The notes below the pieces were generated by a model that saw nothing but the letters and a program-made list of their open reading frames with translations, made no database searches and was not told where the DNA came from. From Gordionus sp. m RMFG-2023 (Eukaryota; Nematomorpha; Gordioida; Chordodea; Parachordodidae), in contig NC_088779.1 of NCBI RefSeq assembly GCF_954871325.1, positions 17,176,846 to 17,240,845 of the forward strand: a stretch of 64,000 nt of DNA, given 5' to 3'. Made by a program: the position numbers and the translations under genes. How positions within the stretch are numbered: position 1 is the stretch's first letter; each line of letters begins with the position of its first letter. This document shows positions 50,301-58,190 of the stretch, piece after piece.

Positions 50301-51454
50301 TAATTAGAGATCTGCAAAAAGAGCAGGGTCAATTTTTTAAAAAAAATATGGGTTCAAACTGGTTCGAGCCTAAATATTTTTTTAAAAAATTGGGTGGGGT
50401 CGCCCCTTGGAAATTTTTCTAAATATAAATTTATCAATTTTATGTTGATTTTTTTTATACGCCATGCTACATATATCTTTTATTTTGAGTAATTATAATA
50501 TTTTAAAGAATTAATTTTAATATTTAAATAAATTCGGGCCGGGCCAGTAAAATTACTTTAAAAAAATTTCAGGTTCGGGCCAGGTCGGCAAAACTTTTTT
50601 GTTAAAAAAATTTTGGGTTCAAGCCGGACCGGCAAAATTTTTTTAAAAAAATTTCGGGCCTGGCTTGAGAAATTAGGCCCGATGCAGATCACTAACGGTA
50701 ATACTCTTAGGCGGCTTTTGGACCAGAGATGGATTGGTAACTTATAATATACCATTAGTTACAATTTTGGAACAATTGGTGACTTTCCATTATATTTTTC
50801 TGAGAAAAATTTTAAAGTGTTGTTTAGATAATTTCACGTCTTCTTTGACACCATTGAACCTAATCCCAAATAGTTTGCACTACTGGTCTACCAATCGGAA
50901 ATACGGTTAAAAACCGATAATTATTAATATTTTTTTACACCAACTTGCATTAAATATTTTGGAAAAATAAAATATATAAATCATTTATAAAATTTTGCTT
51001 ACAAACTAAAATATCTAATTTATGCAATTTAGATAATAATGATATAAATTATTATTTTTAAAAACGTATTCTTGATCATTCAAAGATGGAAGACTTTTTT
51101 GTCTCATTTTAAAAAGCAAACAGTCTTTGTTTATGGTTCAATATATCTTTTAAAAGTATTAAAAACAATAAGATAAAATACATTATAAAACTAACCATAA
51201 ATAGGCGCATATGAGGGGAAAAAATAGATTATCCCCCCCCCCTTCCCACACAAAAAAAAATATAATATTTTTATGGGTAATTAATTTAGGCCAAAGTTAT
51301 AAGTATAAAGGTCCATATATATACGTTTATAAAATTATAAAATTGTATATTAAAAAAAATTACCATATAGAAGAGAATTTCGCCCGTGAATTTTTCATAT
51401 TGAGGTACTGTGGCAAAAACACTAAGAACCAGGCAGATAAATACAGCTATAAAT
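25866..51454 (-). CDS. KCNQ: KCNQ (Kv7) voltage-gated potassium channel, ten exons, lacking exon 1
   Basis: A tetrameric plasma-membrane K+ channel subunit. Joined in order, exons 51364-51454, 48537-48663, 47253-47428, 47074-47202, 46916-47026, 44955-45163, 39947-40122, 39134-39329, 26378-26474 and 25866-26336 give 1783 nt, one uninterrupted frame of about 593 residues ending in TGA. All nine introns are GT-AG and every junction is in phase. Visible in order: S1, S2 with its Glu, S3 with its Asp, the Arg-rich S4, S5, the pore filter TVGYGD, S6 with the [13 protein letters not shown] gate, helix A with an IQ motif, helix B, and a tail coiled coil. Several exon sizes (91, 127, 176, 111 bp) equal those I recall for human KCNQ1 exons 2, 3, 4+5 and 7. 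The amino-terminal exon was not found. Family assignment is very secure; the KCNQ1-type orthology is inference. Confidence 0.95.
26378..26474 (-). CDS. KCNQ: KCNQ exon with C-terminal assembly helix
   Basis: This 97-bp exon follows the 12.7-kb intron. It reads [19 protein letters not shown] and [13 protein letters not shown], the Kv7 tail linker and the first heptads of the helix D coiled coil that tetramerises the channel. The acceptor is TTTGAAG and the donor GTAAAT. It is separated from the last exon by only 41 bp. Confidence 0.93.
26475..26859. other. KCNQ intron, 3' portion
   Basis: AT-rich intron sequence with a C-tract at about 26,823. No recognised repeat until the GC-iteron element that follows. 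Confidence 0.5.
26860..27277. mobile_element. GC-iteron hAT MITE family A, divergent copy
   Basis: Blocks of GCCCAGGCCC/AGGCCCAAGCCC alternate with A/T-runs, and the element ends GGCCTATAAAGGTCTCTG at 27277, the family A right end. The left end is uncertain. A related copy in inverted orientation lies at about 31,880-32,240, across the foldback element. Confidence 0.65.
27478..27590. repeat. GTATCTAGATAC-type repeat, left member
   Basis: It contains AAAAATATCTAGATC, ATCTGTATCTAAATACT and GGTATCTGTATC. A related inverted stretch (ending GATACTATTC... in inverse and CAACTCTG) lies at about 32,460-32,608. Together they might be the ends of one larger hAT-like element, but no matching target duplication was found. 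Confidence 0.4.
27836..28197. repeat. 12-bp GC-rich minisatellite, left arm
   Basis: About 30 tandem units of GACCCGAGCACC with variants (GACCCAAGCACA, GACCCGAGCATC). Because 12 is a multiple of 3 it stays open in several frames on both strands and produces spurious repetitive reading frames ([17 protein letters not shown]). No protein is supported. Confidence 0.92.
28972..30699. other. loop of the foldback element
   Basis: 1.7 kb, AT-rich, with no coding sequence recognised. At 29,511 it contains GGGGAGACCGGGGTAAAGCG, and at 30,541 a similar GGGAGACCTGACCGGGGTTA in the same orientation, possibly fragments of another repeat family. Confidence 0.55.
31271..31540. repeat. 12-bp GC-rich minisatellite, right arm (inverted)
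   Basis: About 22 units of GGTGCTCGGGTC with variants, the inverse of the left-arm array. The open frames through it on either strand are artefacts of the 12-bp period. Confidence 0.92.
31880..32240. mobile_element. GC-iteron hAT MITE family A, inverted divergent copy
   Basis: It starts near GGACCTGCATTGGGCTTGGG and ends near GGTCTGCAGGGTCTGA, with TTTTTTTAATGGGTTTGGGC inside. This is the inverse of the 26.86-27.28 kb copy. Confidence 0.6.
32460..32608. repeat. GTATCTAGATAC-type repeat, right member
   Basis: It includes ATCTGTATCTAGATGCAT, ATGCATCTATAGATC, and ends TATCTTTTTACAACTCTG at 32608. The CTCTG end suggests a hAT end. Confidence 0.45.
32617..33775. other. KCNQ intron sequence
   Basis: AT-rich, no recognised gene or repeat. 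A short open frame at 33,620 ends in the adjacent transposon and has no recognised domain. Confidence 0.5.
34370..34722. mobile_element. GC-iteron hAT MITE family A, nested copy
   Basis: It starts CAGAGACCTGCAGGCC and ends CCTCTACAGGGCTCTG, with five or more CCCGGGC(T/C)GGGCC blocks alternating with A/T-runs. The flanks ATGTTTTT and TTATTCTT agree at 5 of 8 positions, a decayed target duplication. It is inserted in family D and is younger than it. Confidence 0.85.
34740..35540 (-). pseudogene. hAT transposase remnant of family D
   Basis: Minus-strand pieces resemble ZMYM1-type hATs: near 35,300-35,240 [18 protein letters not shown], and near 35,150-35,080 [10 protein letters not shown] with [13 protein letters not shown], the 'RQT.R.N....EYYR' region. 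It is badly interrupted and no complete domain remains. Confidence 0.6.
35921..36126. mobile_element. foldback hAT MITE family E, copy 1
   Basis: About 206 bp, nearly palindromic. The left TAGTATTGCTACATGG...TTTGATTTGAGCC is answered by the inverse of CTCAAATCGAGCCATTTCAACACTA. It is homologous to the copy at 49,609-49,830. The target duplication is decayed. Confidence 0.75.
36480..36562. mobile_element. orphan hAT right end related to family D
   Basis: C-runs are followed by CCAACGAATTCCCTTGCGTACGTGC, the inverse of a GCACGTACGCAAGGGAATT end akin to family D. No partner left end was found. Confidence 0.5.
36563..37044. other. KCNQ intron sequence
   Basis: AT-rich, nothing recognised. Confidence 0.5.
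37298..38664. mobile_element. MULE-like non-autonomous element with 9-bp duplication
   Basis: The perfect 9-bp target duplication TATTTATTT flanks it (37289-37297 and 38665-38673), the length typical of Mutator elements. Its ends are inverted arrays of GCGCGGCGTCAATTCG-like units (left to about 37,365, right from about 38,530). The interior is non-coding and contains the hAT-like insertion at 37,634. Confidence 0.85.
37634..38163. mobile_element. hAT MITE family G (CGGTTCG repeats), exact ends
   Basis: It starts CAGACTTTCGAACCGTTC and ends GGTTCGATTCGAAACCCTG. The perfect 8-bp duplication ATTTAAAA is at 37626-37633 and 38164-38171. GGTTCGTTCCG/GGTTCGG repeats lie inside both ends. Length is 530 bp with no coding capacity. 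It is innermost of a three-level nest. Confidence 0.93.
39134..39329 (-). CDS. KCNQ: KCNQ exon with helix B and tail helix C start
   Basis: This 196-bp exon encodes [18 protein letters not shown], then [19 protein letters not shown] and [20 protein letters not shown]. This is the best-conserved C-terminal block of Kv7 channels (helix B, calmodulin and PIP2 contacts, start of the subunit assembly domain). The acceptor is TTTTCTAG and the donor AG|GTCTTT. The trailing AG joins the A of the next exon to form Arg. It borders the 12.7-kb intron. Confidence 0.95.
39947..40122 (-). CDS. KCNQ: KCNQ exon, variable linker between helices A and B
   Basis: This 176-bp exon was inferred from phase and composition. 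It opens after GTTAGTAG with one base, has 58 sense codons (starting [20 protein letters not shown], containing [20 protein letters not shown]), and closes at GAA A|GTATAT with one base. Both ends complete the phases left open by the flanking exons. The Ser/Arg/Lys-rich composition fits the poorly conserved A-B linker. It has no strongly conserved motif, so confidence rests on reading frame and splicing. Confidence 0.75.
40123..42958. other. KCNQ intron sequence
   Basis: AT-rich. A 27-bp unit (TTTTTATTTTTAAGAAAAAT...) is tandemly duplicated at about 40,930-40,990, and a 22-bp unit (AAAAATTAGTAATAAGGAAA) at about 41,570-41,612. There is a C-tract at about 41,717. Open frames here look random. 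Confidence 0.5.
42960..44340 (+). mobile_element. GC-rich gag-like retroelement fossil
   Basis: This block is near 50% G+C and codon-structured, in sharp contrast to its surroundings. Readable plus-strand stretches include [20 protein letters not shown], reminiscent of the start of an LTR-retrotransposon gag, a Pro/Ser/Arg-rich tract, and [20 protein letters not shown] near its end. No LTRs, protease, RT or integrase were found nearby, so family assignment within LTR elements is open. The block is broken and old. A captured gene fragment is the alternative. Confidence 0.4.
44341..44954. other. KCNQ intron sequence
   Basis: AT-rich, nothing recognised. Confidence 0.5.
44955..45163 (-). CDS. 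KCNQ: KCNQ exon with S6 end and calmodulin-binding helix A
   Basis: This 209-bp exon begins [19 protein letters not shown], the bottom of S6 and the pre-A linker. Helix A follows with its IQ-like motif [12 protein letters not shown], then ATWKIF, diagnostic of Kv7. The last 20 or so residues ([15 protein letters not shown]) are low in conservation. The donor is AT|GTACTA, phase 2. That phase fits only the next exon at 39947-40122, which supports both calls. Confidence 0.93.
45164..46915. other. KCNQ intron sequence with hAT-like end
   Basis: 1752 bp, AT-rich. At 45,903-45,990 a G-run and the stretch ACAATTTTAGAGTCCGCC...TTTTGTAATTTTACT match a stretch at 58,190-58,275, probably ends of the same decayed transposon family. 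The motif AGGTAAACTGCA occurs repeatedly around 45,300-45,345. Confidence 0.5.
46916..47026 (-). CDS. KCNQ: KCNQ exon with selectivity filter and S6
   Basis: This 111-bp, phase-0 exon reads [16 protein letters not shown] and then an S6 ending in GISFFALPA. It is the same length as human KCNQ1 exon 7 (recalled). The filter signature TVGYGD is intact. The residue before it is Cys where vertebrate Kv7 channels have Thr (TTIGYGD). The donor GTAAAT follows directly after the Pro-Ala, and the next exon supplies the gating glycine. Confidence 0.95.
47074..47202 (-). CDS. KCNQ: KCNQ exon with S5 and pore helix
   Basis: This 129-bp, phase-0 exon lies between introns of 50 and 47 bp. It encodes [18 protein letters not shown] (S4-S5 linker and S5), a short turret EKNENPQK, and the pore helix start [12 protein letters not shown]. 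It is 12 bp shorter than human KCNQ1 exon 6 (141 bp, recalled) because the turret lacks four residues. The donor is a consensus GTAAGT. Leu occupies the S5 site where KCNQ2-5 have the retigabine-binding Trp. Confidence 0.95.
47253..47428 (-). CDS. KCNQ: KCNQ exon with S3 and S4 voltage sensor
   Basis: This 176-bp exon equals human KCNQ1 exons 4 and 5 fused (79+97 bp, recalled). It reads (D)[18 protein letters not shown] for S3, then [20 protein letters not shown] for S4. The S4 pattern R..R..Q..R..R matches Kv7, including the Gln in place of the third Arg. It ends [15 protein letters not shown], and the next exon starts [12 protein letters not shown] second in-frame AG at 47420-47421 would delete the S3 Asp, so the upstream acceptor (TTAAAAG) is preferred. 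Confidence 0.95.
47429..48536. other. KCNQ intron sequence
   Basis: 1108 bp. It contains a repeat of AATCCAAATCCC/AATCCCCATCC type near 47,640-47,750 and 48,415, probably a decayed MITE. No coding signal. Confidence 0.45.
48537..48663 (-). CDS. KCNQ: KCNQ exon with S2 and S2-S3 linker
   Basis: This 127-bp exon opens after a clean TTTTCAG acceptor and reads [20 protein letters not shown], then [22 protein letters not shown]. The S2 glutamate of the charge-transfer centre and the family-typical SAGCRSKY/GRLRF stretch (here [13 protein letters not shown]) are present. The donor GTTTGC is weak. It leaves a single G, which joins AT of the next exon to make the conserved S3 aspartate. Confidence 0.92.
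48788..48860. mobile_element. hAT end related to the 14.5-kb element
   Basis: GAGGGCCGTAGCCAAGGGG matches the terminal repeat CAGGGCCGTAGCCAGGA of the hAT at 14,532. No partner end was found. Confidence 0.5.
49082..49265. mobile_element. hAT MITE family G, left part
   Basis: It starts CAGGGTTTCGAACCGTTTAG and carries many CGGTTCGG/GTTCCGGTT repeats, homologous to 37,634-38,163. The similarity of the following AT-rich part extends to about 49,400. The right end was not found. Confidence 0.7.
49609..49830. mobile_element. foldback hAT MITE family E, copy 2, exact ends
   Basis: 222 bp with long inverted ends TAGTGTTGTTAAACAG and, inverted, TAGTTTTGTTAAACAG, pairing for about 100 bp on each side. 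The perfect 8-bp duplication AACACTAT is at 49601-49608 and 49831-49838. It lies in a KCNQ intron and would form a hairpin in the pre-mRNA. Confidence 0.92.
50305..50694. mobile_element. GC-iteron hAT MITE family A, exact ends
   Basis: 390 bp. The ends are TAGAGATCTGCA and, inverted, TAGTGATCTGCA. The perfect 8-bp duplication ACGGTAAT is at 50297-50304 and 50695-50702. Internally it has CGGGCCGGGCC-like blocks alternating with runs of A and T. This copy fixes family A as hAT (8-bp duplication, YARNG end). Confidence 0.93.
50703..51363. other. KCNQ intron sequence
   Basis: AT-rich with a C-tract at about 51,232. Nothing coding. Confidence 0.5.
51364..51454 (-). CDS. KCNQ: KCNQ exon with S1 segment (first exon found)
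   Basis: This 91-bp exon encodes S1: [16 protein letters not shown] followed by [14 protein letters not shown]. The acceptor is ATAAG and the donor GTAATT. It starts with one base that completes a codon begun in the missing exon 1, and ends in phase 0. A nearer acceptor (TATAG, exon top at 51446) is possible. I chose 51454 because 91 bp matches the length I recall for vertebrate KCNQ1 exon 2. The next exon starts with EVVMVSWF, the expected S2 continuation. Confidence 0.87.
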
Positions 51455-51990
51455 CTTATTTCCATGAAAATATTTTAATGATAAATTAATTAAGATAAAT
51501 TATTAACATTATATTTTTCAATAAACCATTTTTATACGGAGCCATCCAGACCTCCAAATGAATGAAGACTAATGTGGAAGTCCCCTTCCCCGTTTTTATT
51601 TTAAAAAAGAGGGAGTCACCCTCATTATAACGTAAACTAATCCGCTTACAGTCAGAGCATTAAGGTTATCAGAAAGAAATTTGAAATAACTAAAGAGTTA
51701 TTTTACTAGGAACTCTAGTTTCATAAGAATATAAGCATGATTAATGAGTTAAATATATTTATTTGGCAAATAAACACTATTTTTTGAATAATATATAACA
51801 CTAATTTATTTTAAATAAAACATACATGATATATATTGTTCAATAATTAAACTTAGTTCGCTTCCTTCACCCTATAAAAGTGTGGAAAAGAACAAATTAA
51901 CTCGAAAAAGCCGTTATCTACTTTCTAATCCCTACTCGTTCATTTTAATCAAATAATTTTTAATATATACCTAAAAAAAATTTCGCGCTC
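51455..51990. other. AT-rich sequence upstream of the S1 exon
   Basis: Probably KCNQ intron 1. No exon 1 was recognised. Confidence 0.45.
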
Positions 51991-51999
51991 CAAAAGTCT

Positions 52000-52480
52000 C
52001 CTATTTTAAAAATGAGTTATTTCAAGCCACATATGAATGTGAAATCCGAATACTCTTGAAACCCATTCTATATTCAAGATTTCATAATCACTCATGGCTC
52101 CAAGCCACTTTCTTATCCAAATATTCGCTTCACATCAACACTTTAATTAACCGCTTTCATTTTCTTAAGCACACAAGCAAATATTGATGATATAACCGAT
52201 TATGTGGACAATGATCTGAGCTAGTTCTGGAGAAATGGAGTATTAATTTTATTACTCTGATCAAGCTCACAAAATATCCCTATAGAGGACTTAATTCTCC
52301 TTTAGTTGCCCACTCCGTTGTTCACCTATTATCAAACAAGCATCTAAAAGACCTAAATCTATCAATCCTGACTTCGAAGTCTTGCCACCAATAGGTCATC
52401 CAGATTAACTCAGATTTATCAGTATTTAGCCTCAACCCACCGTATATGATGATCGCAGTCAACATATTGTAACAAAATAA
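52000..52480 (-). pseudogene. faint LINE reverse-transcriptase remnant
   Basis: The block is less AT-rich than its surroundings. The minus strand reads GGLRLNTDKSELIWMTYW near 52,440-52,390, resembling the 'GL.LN..KTE.LW' segment after the catalytic box in non-LTR RTs of the Jockey/CR1 kind. Downstream sequence is broken and no catalytic motif was found. It is clearly different from the RTE copies. Confidence 0.4.
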
Positions 52481-54640
52481 GGCTTTCCTTTGCATTTTTT
52501 AAATCATTCCCGACTTAATACGATCCACTCTATAATTTTAAAAGTGATGTAAAAGGTCAAAATTCCATCTATCTTAGAACCTATAGAAATTTCCAGCTAA
52601 ATTCATGATATCTACCTCACTGATTTACCAAGCGGAGATTTCAAATAAAAACAAATATTCAGATCTAGAGAATATTTTCTTTATCACAGAATTAAAAGTC
52701 ACACAGCTAGGTCTGCATGGCCAAAACACATAATAAATTATTTATTACTCGGCTGAAGAAATCAACACTTTTATAAAAAAAATATATTTTTTTTATCCGC
52801 TAAACTGCTTCTTTTTGAATATATTTTATTTTTATATAATTAGAAAACAAAATTTTAATATTTTTTTTATATTTTCTCAATCAATTTAAATAACTAGTAT
52901 ATTTTTTTTATCGGCATTTAATCATTATTCTATTGCAAATATTCTTTTTAAATTTTGGATATTAATAGATAATATTAATATAGTCAAAACTATCAAATAT
53001 TTAAAAGAAAAGTTATTTAAGATCTGGAAAATTTTTTTTTAGGAGGGGGTGGGGTATTTAATTTGATGAATTAAATTTCTCTTCTCATAGAAATAACTAC
53101 AAAATACAATCAATTTATGATCATAACTTTATTAGATAAAATTTTATTTTATTAAATTTTTAATATTAAAATTGAATAATTTTCACAATATGAATATATT
53201 TAAACCGTAATTTAGTTTTCCCTAGGCATAAAAGCGGTTTGGCCTTTGGTATGGAACAATAATTTTTTCCCATATTCATGCATATGCGAATTAATTCCAC
53301 TGATTTTACAAAAATTCAATAAATCTAAGGTGTTTAATATTTGATGCACAAATGGATGCTGAAGGTTAGCTCTTGGTGCTAACCTTTTGGTATATGATCT
53401 CATCGGCTATTACGAAGAAATGTTACTCCGCTTTGATACCAAGATCAAGCTGATGCAATGATGGCTTAGATTATAACTTTATTATTTTGTATTGTACCAT
53501 CAGAAAAAAAAGGTTTTGATAAATTTTGATTTAAAAATACCAAACATTTTAGTTTAAAGTAAATATAAAAAATTTGGTTGTAAATCTGCATATTTATTAA
53601 AGTTTACTTTTATATCAATATGAGTTTCCTCAAAATAGGAATATAATCCTTTAAGATGCAATAGAGTCTTTTCTTCAAACTTCTCTTCTTTGATCTTTTT
53701 TAATACAAAATGAGTTTTTTATATTCTATTTGAGCCGATTTTTATAAACGGGTAAAACTTGATATCTTAACCAGAAAAATATTCTGGATAACATATTGAG
53801 TTAGCTGTTTTTAAAAATGTGGGTCGAAATTGAGCCGCTTGACAAGACTGGTTTTTTAAATAAGGCATTATACCATTGTTTTAATCGAAATTAAAAAAAT
53901 TCCAATAATATCTATAATATGAAATACTCCAAGGTAATATTTGGAGTGGGTGAAAACACCCTCTTCTCTGACCAATTTGTTTTTATGCTCCCTATGATCA
54001 TAAATTCAGTCGTAGAAAATTACTTTTGTTTTTAGGGTTCAAGAATTTAGGAAAATATTCAATATATTAATTTTTTCATTTCGCGCATGTGTTTGTTCAA
54101 ATTTCTTTTTCAATTGTTTAATGATTTCACATTCTATATTACCTTCTGACGAAATTTTCAAATAATTTTTTCTGGATTATGTGAATTAATTTTTTTGTGA
54201 TAATATTAATTTGTTTTATTGGATTAATTTTTTTTCAATCAATTTTTTTATATAAATTGAATAAAGATATTTAGCTTTGAAAATAGTGTATGTTTCAATG
54301 GTTTAAGTTTAAATATTTTACTTACTATTAATTAACTAACTTTTTAACATCTTTGATATTTTATAATCTTTCTTAATTTTTTCTTGAATTTTCAATTTTT
54401 TTTAATAGAATATCTTTTTTTCCTTAAAAGTTTCTTAAATGATGTCTAGCTCATTAATGATAATGAATCATTTAGATGTTCCAAGGCAGCATCATTAATA
54501 TATTTCTCATGGAGTAGCATGTAATTTATTACAACAAATATTTCAAATTTTATCGTTAATTGTAAATTTTTATTCTGGTTAATCACCCAAGGTGTTTTAC
54601 CCCCTCCTCCACCCCCGCTTTTCCAATCTTTTATTTATAA
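52481..54640. other. AT-rich region with MITE E fragment
   Basis: At about 53,728-53,848 a stretch (TTTGAGCCGATTTTTATAAACG ... AATTGAGCCGCTTGACAAGAC, each end matching family E) is a decayed family E MITE. A 63-codon minus-strand frame at 53,403-53,212 has unusually varied composition but is not recognised. Confidence 0.5.
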
Positions 54641-54647
54641 AATATCT

Positions 54648-55105
54648 GAGACCTACAGGCCCGGCCTTATCGGGCCATATTTTAATTTTTTAAATATACC
54701 CGGGTCGGGTCTGAAAATTTTTTAAAAAATAATATCCGGGCCAGGCCGTATATTTTAAAACTAAATATTTGACATCGCCATTATTATAGCTATAAAAATC
54801 AAAAATAAATAAAAAATGCCAATTAGATTTTATGTTCATTTCCTGAAATTTAATTTTATTAACAATATTTAAAATTATATAAATTTAGAAGCTTACCATA
54901 AATTATATAAAGAAATTTAAATAATTCTTCTTGCTATATCCAAAGATATCTAAAATTAAAGGGAGTGTATTTTGCCTAAAATGATTCTTACGACCTTTAA
55001 AGGTCAGTATTTCTGCCGCTGTTAAAGGTTAAAAAAATTTTCTTAGTTATTATATATGCAAACTCTAGTAAAAATTTTAGAAAAAATCTGAAGGGGCCGG
55101 GTGAA
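54648..55105. mobile_element. GC-iteron hAT MITE family A
   Basis: It starts CTGAGACCTACAGGCCCGGC, has CCCGGGTCGGGTC and CCGGGCCAGGCC blocks, and contains the ATCGCCATTATTATA segment shared with the 12.0-kb copy. It ends near GGGGCCGGGTGAAACTC. The right terminal sequence is decayed. Confidence 0.7.
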
Positions 55106-57655
55106 ACTCATTGATTTGTCATGGAATTCACCTATTATTAAATTTTCAGAGATGCATCAAGAGCGAGCATCTGTATCTATCCATAAAATTCTTAGTTTTT
55201 CGGTTCGTTTTTTATTTAATAAAATAATAACAAAAATTCGGCAAGAGTGAACCATAATTGCCATTGGTTATCTTTTATTTATTTATCTGTCATATGATTG
55301 GTTGAATTTTATTTATGTTTTTGTTATATTTTTTTAAAATGAATATTTAAATTTTAATAATTTTTTTAATAGTGAGATATAAATAAATAAAATATATATT
55401 TTGTTATGCATTTTTTTATTTTAAATATGAAAAATAAATATTTTAAATAAAGAGGCAAGTATTTAATTGTATGCACATGTTAACATATTTGAATTATATT
55501 AACTTATATTTTACCTTACGGACTTACAGTGTTGTGATGATTTAATGAAACATATTGACGATTAAATTAAAACCCATCCATATAAAATTATAATCTTTGC
55601 AAAAATAATTAAAATAACAAAAGGAATAATAAAAGAAATTTTAATAATGCTTTGTCTATTATTTCTTTCACTTAACATAATATTAATCTAATAGTTACAT
55701 TGATTGTTATTTACTTTTGAAAAGTATATAATTTATTAGGTTAATAGCGAGTTAGTTAGATTTTATAATAAATAAATTTAAAATAAAGAAATTTTGTTTC
55801 GATATATTTTTACTTATCCATACCACTACACTATATTAGCATGGTGGCAATGAAGGGATCCGACACTACTTATAGTTAGGAACCAAATAATAAATTAAAA
55901 GAAAGATGTAAAATATTTAATCTAAATTAACTTCTTAAAAAAACTATATAAAATCCAATGCTATAAAAAAAAAAAATTCCTAAAATAATGCCTATCTGAC
56001 CTCTGCTGGGAAGGGTTTAGCTACCCATGGTACCATGTCAAGTCAGTCTGGAAATTTTATTTCGATATCATTTTTCCTATCCATATTACTTACACTATAT
56101 TAGCAGAATAAATAATATGTAATTAGGAAAAAAGCCTATAAGTAATGATATAAGTGACAATTAAGAAATAATCATCTGTTAAAAAAAATTATTATCCATA
56201 AAATTACAATTTAAATAAGAAAAACAATTGGAATAGGTATCTAAATTACAATCTGCCTTTATAATCCATAAAGATTTTTTTTACCAGATTTACCTCCCCC
56301 TCTTTAGTAAAATTTTATCCTGTACATCTCATTTTTATTTAGTTTTAAAGAATGTTGGTCAAAATATATGCTTAAAATTTAAAAAATTAATTTTTTACAG
56401 AAAATTGCTAAATTGAAAAAATAAATTTTAAATAAATAATAAAATTCAACTAATTATAAGACAGATAAATAAATTAAAGATAACAATTAGTAATTATGCA
56501 AAACAAACCATAATCTTACCAAAAATTCCCCCTCTCTTACTTCCCTGCTTTTCAGAATGATATTTAATTTTATTAAATTTATTGTTTTTTTCGTTCTCTT
56601 CTAAAAAATAAAATTTTTATTATATATTTCTCATTTGGTCAGCGCCTTAAAAAAGATGTGAGAAGAAGGAAAAAAAACATAAATTCATAATTTTTATTTT
56701 ACCATAATTTTATTTTATATATAATTTTATTTATTTAAAAATTCATGAATTAAAATAAAATATGATTAAATTATTACGCCTATATTTTAGTATATTTTTT
56801 TTCTCCAGGTATCATTAATATAATCCCGATACCCAGCATTATGGTCATTGGCAAAAAAAGTAGTAGGCATCTTGAATTATTTTTCAAAACCGTAACTTGT
56901 TTTTTAATTGGTATCTGCCAAAATATTTATGAATATTGATGCATTTTTATAAATTAATCGTAATTTATTCAATTTATTCCGCTGTCTTCCTAAAATTAGC
57001 TACTCGACACTCGGTTATATTGCCGTAACGAAAAAGTAATATAAAATTCACCTAGAAAAAATTTAAAATTTTCCTAAATATTATTTTAGGTTTTAAAAAT
57101 TATCACCCTACACTCCTTCCCCAAAAAATGAATAGGTTATGTTTAAAGAATTATTTTTTTAAAAATAGTGTGTTAATAATTTGATAGCTATTTTTAGAAT
57201 TCAAGACTCAGCCATGAAACTATGCCCAAAAATGCTCCTGCCAATTCATTTTCGAAAAATTCTATCAAAATATTTGAACAAGCTTTTATAATTTCCATTA
57301 AAAAATATCTTTTTACAGGTTTATGATATTTTAAAATTCTATTAATGGCGGGTATTTTTAATAATCATTTGATAGGAATATGCCGTACTAAATCACACCA
57401 TTCCATATAATATGTGGTGCCTGTGCATAATATTTGTTGCTATTGTTTCTTTAAAATTCAAAAATATTGAGGAGTTATTCAATGCTTTAAATAACTGGAT
57501 GTAATGATAATGAATTGCTCTTGCTAAAAGTTATAATAATTAAAATAATTATCTTATAAAATAAATAAATATAATGATAATTTAATTAAGGCCTTCAACC
57601 TCAAGGAAATATAGTCCTTCAGATATGTTCCTATCCTAATTCCTAAAGATAAAAC
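55106..57655. other. AT-rich region without recognised genes
   Basis: A stretch of about 50 bp (TTTCGATAT...CCATA...ACACTATATTAGCA) occurs at 55,797-55,852 and again at 56,058-56,106 in direct orientation. Otherwise nothing is supported. Confidence 0.5.
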
Positions 57656-58190
57656 TAATGCTGTAAACGAACGCGTTCAAAATAAACGCGTTGTGAACGA
57701 AATTCGTTTTTTTGAAAAAAATAATTAATGGTGTTTCTTTTATTTTTGACGAACTTTGACTGTGAACGTGTCTTTATTTGACGAACGCGTTATTTTTTTA
57801 CGTTCATTCAATTATAAATATCTTATTTTTTCATTTGAAAATAAAAAATATTAATCGAAATGGGTTATTTTTTAATCAGCTGTTTCCTTTATCACATTTG
57901 AATTTCTGTCCTATAGTATAGTTTACTAATTTGATTATTATTTTTTTATTTTATAGATTAGCATAAGCATGGATATTGTTATTTCATCAGCATCATCTGA
58001 ATAAACATTACTATTGCTCAAATATAATAAATAGTTAACAGTAGGAGTAGCTCCATATTTTTATTAAACTACTTCTATCCTTACCAAATCTAAAATATGG
58101 GCAAAAAGTGTAATTCAGTTTCAATATCTTCAAGTTCTAATAAGATACTTGACTGTAATATTTATTATTTTATATAATATAACTATGGGC
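57656..58190. mobile_element. hAT family B, left half
   Basis: It begins TAATGCTGTAAACGAACGCG and follows the left half of the 18,769 element through ATCACATTTGAATT, CTGTCCTATAGTATAG and TTACCAAATCTAAAAT without the MULE. The right end is absent; another repeat start at about 58,190 follows. Confidence 0.75.

Noticed and set aside
53212-53403. 63-codon minus-strand frame (contains QHPFVHQILNTLDLLNFCK)
   Set aside because: The composition is more protein-like than most random frames, but I recognise no family and no splice partners. It does not fit the missing KCNQ exon 1.
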